From the NCBI GenBank assembly GCA_023229135.1, contig JALNZT010000001.1, forward strand, positions 186,001 to 250,000: a stretch of DNA of 64,000 bases, in the 5' to 3' direction. Below the pieces are notes generated by a model that worked only from the letters and a program-made list of their open reading frames with translations, did no database searches and was not told the origin of the DNA. The position numbers were made by a program, and so were the translations under genes. This DNA comes from Bacteroidales bacterium (GTDB taxonomy: Bacteria; Bacteroidota; Bacteroidia; Bacteroidales; F082). Shown piece after piece: positions 62,881 to 64,000 of the stretch (its first letter is position 1; each line of letters starts with the position of its first letter).

Positions 62881-62973
62881 AAAAAGCCAGCCGCACAAAC
62901 AGCACATTTGGTTTTTGCCGACACGAAAGCCAACGCTGAAAAAACCAAAAGAGCTGTTTTTTGCCAACGCTCG
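62881..62973 (+). repeat. Conserved hairpin element at the head of cassette C8
   Basis: AAACAGC (62897-62903) pairs with GCTGTTT (62953-62959) and encloses TTTGGTTTTT (62907-62916) paired with AAAAACCAAA (62940-62949), then a T-run and GCCAACGCTCG. Compared with the C3 copy the outer stem differs on both arms yet still pairs, while the inner stem is unchanged. It starts 13 bp inside the cassette. Confidence 0.7.
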
Positions 62974-63009
62974 ACAGAATGATAGAACAAAAGATTGAAC
63001 GAAAACTAA

Positions 63010-64000
63010 ATGCTGAAAAGACTAATAATACTAAATTCTGACATTTACTCGAAAGCTGATATTGAGCTTGACGACTGCAATTCGCTTCAAATTGTCGGAC
63101 CAAACAATATCGGAAAAAGTACGCTGATTTACGCACTTAATTTCTTGTTTATAATTGACGGGCGAGAAATGACGTTTAGTGGAAACAGAACGGGAGACAA
63201 AACTACATTCAACCACTATTTTCCTTCTATAAATTCAAGTTTTATCGTCTTTGAGATTTTCAAAAATCGCTTCTACTCTATTTTGGTCAAAAGAAATGCC
63301 GAAGGCAATCTCGACTATTATAAAATTGACAGTGAATATAAAGAAGAACATTACTTTACCAACACAACGAACGGTCAAAAACTAAAAAAGTTTGATTCAT
63401 TACTTTCCGAATTTGCCACAAATGGAATTGAACACAGCAAATTCCCAAACCGTAGGGAAGTTTTCAACTTTGTCTATCAGAAAGGGAAACGAAATAATGC
63501 GGTTGTTTGGTTAAACCAAAATGTAAACCAAGATGGACGGGGAATTAGCAACAATTTTTCCAAAATCTATAAGTACCTTATAAACTCACAGCTTATAAAC
63601 AACAACTCGCTAAAAGAGTCATTGATAATTGCAGATAATAAGGAAAACGAAAGCGTTTCCTTTTCAAAGAAAAACCAAAAAGACATACAAACCTTATTGA
63701 AGCACAATCGGGATATAAAAGTTATCAAAAGTATCCAGCGTAGCTTTAATGACTTCAAAGAGTTGGTAAATCAGTATGCAGGAAAAAGTACGATACTTTC
63801 AGAGTTGATATTTGCTTTTGACCATCAATATTCATCGCTTTATTCAGAATTGGGAACTTCTGTTTCAAAAATGAAAACTGAAAGAGACAAAGATAGAACC
63901 CATTTAAACGAGACGCTCAATCCGAAAAAAGACAGGCTAAACCAAGAATTGGGTAAAATAGAAACCCAATTGGAACAAAAACAGAGAGACATTGACCAAA
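63010..64000 (+). CDS. SMC/Rad50-like ATPase, runs off the window (cassette C8)
   Basis: At least 330 aa; no stop before the window end. Starts MLKRLIILNSDIYSKADIEL, then Walker A IVGPNNIGKSTLIYAL (residues about 28-43), QKGKRNNAVVWL (around 160-171, near the usual Q-loop distance), and a growing coiled coil from about 225 (KNQKDIQTLLKHNRDIK; KDRLNQELGKIETQLEQKQRD). This is the N-terminal half of an ABC-type coiled-coil ATPase as in SbcC, JetC or Lamassu-type SMC proteins. Anti-phage or anti-plasmid function is plausible given the neighbours but the partner genes lie outside the window. Confidence 0.8.
   Translation, partial: MLKRLIILNSDIYSKADIELDDCNSLQIVGPNNIGKSTLIYALNFLFIIDGREMTFSGNRTGDKTTFNHYFPSINSSFIVFEIFKNRFYSILVKRNAEGNLDYYKIDSEYKEEHYFTNTTNGQKLKKFDSLLSEFATNGIEHSKFPNRREVFNFVYQKGKRNNAVVWLNQNVNQDGRGISNNFSKIYKYLINSQLINNNSLKESLIIADNKENESVSFSKKNQKDIQTLLKHNRDIKVIKSIQRSFNDFKELVNQYAGKSTILSELIFAFDHQYSSLYSELGTSVSKMKTERDKDRTHLNETLNPKKDRLNQELGKIETQLEQKQRDIDQ

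Larger units (their letters stand above)
50169..64000 (+). mobile_element. Integron-like cassette array with its recombinase
   Basis: Cassettes defined by G|TT junctions: C1 51885-52730, C2 52731-53087, C3 53088-59275, C4 59276-60393, C5 60394-61146, C6 61147-62021, C7 62022-62867 (identical to C1), C8 62868 onward past the window. In each complete cassette the first 8-10 bases (counted with the preceding G) recur as reverse complement near its 3' end. For example GTTGTATGCC at 53087 and GGCATACAAC at 59148 lie 6 kb apart. That is the rule expected when a cassette circularises through its own recombination site. Genes are on the plus strand except in C2. Confidence 0.85.

Noticed and set aside
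51789..64000. A simple defence island built by ordinary insertion or a prophage
   Set aside because: No phage structural, transposase or att-tRNA signatures are present, and the regular self-complementary cassette ends are not explained by that model.

Overview
The window is chromosomal DNA of a Bacteroidota bacterium. Several independent signs agree: type IX secretion (T9SS) C-terminal sorting domains, DUF4199, DUF4159 and GIN-domain proteins, an EFR1 flavodoxin-ferredoxin protein, TPR-fused histidine kinases, and promoters of the Bacteroidota sigma-A type (TTTG, about 19 nt, TAnnTTTG). I cannot place it to genus.

Positions 1-49645 are mostly ordinary chromosome. In order: a GNAT fragment; a large T9SS-secreted protein; abutting tRNA-Ser/tRNA-Pro; a metallophosphoesterase and a lipoprotein alkaline phosphatase; two hybrid sensor kinases (one of 1753 aa with about seven PAS domains); a decayed stretch (13.5-15.7 kb) with remnants of a T9SS protein and a glutathione peroxidase and an orphan antitoxin-like ORF; tRNA-Lys; a Sua5/YrdC enzyme; the SRP RNA; a DUF4199-DUF4199-glycosyltransferase-epimerase operon; glutaryl-CoA dehydrogenase; TPR and DUF4199 proteins; a three-gene operon (DMT transporter, saccharopine-dehydrogenase-like protein, SpoU methyltransferase); MarR; an operon of Na+ symporter, GNAT, alanine racemase and Orr-like racemase; a TPR histidine kinase; a GIN protein; DUF3108; EFR1; an AlgX-like protein beside a papain-like T9SS protease; rsmE; an LtaS-like sulfatase-fold enzyme; a PLP homeostasis protein; a Ca/Na antiporter; and a self-cleaving S24 repressor divergent from dinB.

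Positions 50169-64000 hold the main find: an integron-like gene-cassette system. A 539-aa tyrosine recombinase, with three repeated W..K.W.VP modules ahead of an IntI-like catalytic domain, is followed in the same orientation by at least eight cassettes. Every complete cassette starts at G|TT, and the first 8-10 bases of each are repeated as a reverse complement near its own 3' end. That repeat opens a 130-140 bp folded site with 18-20 bp arms and a loop of 68-73 nt. The arm mismatches are A.C on the top strand and G.T wobble on the bottom strand at a fixed 5-nt spacing, which suggests that the bottom strand folds and recombines, as in classical attC. One 846-bp cassette (secreted metallo-beta-lactamase-fold protein) occurs twice, identical to the base.

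The cargo is largely defence: a 6.2-kb cassette carrying a whole LlaJI-like restriction-modification operon (XRE control protein, Vsr, m5C methyltransferase, McrB-like AAA+ protein, DUF2357 nuclease), an Mrr-like nuclease, and an SMC-like ATPase that runs off the end. Both large defence cassettes open with the same covarying hairpin element. A lipoprotein, an outer-membrane barrel protein and a small unknown protein fill the rest. The recombinase sits directly downstream of the S24 repressor/dinB pair, so a link with the DNA-damage response is possible but not shown.
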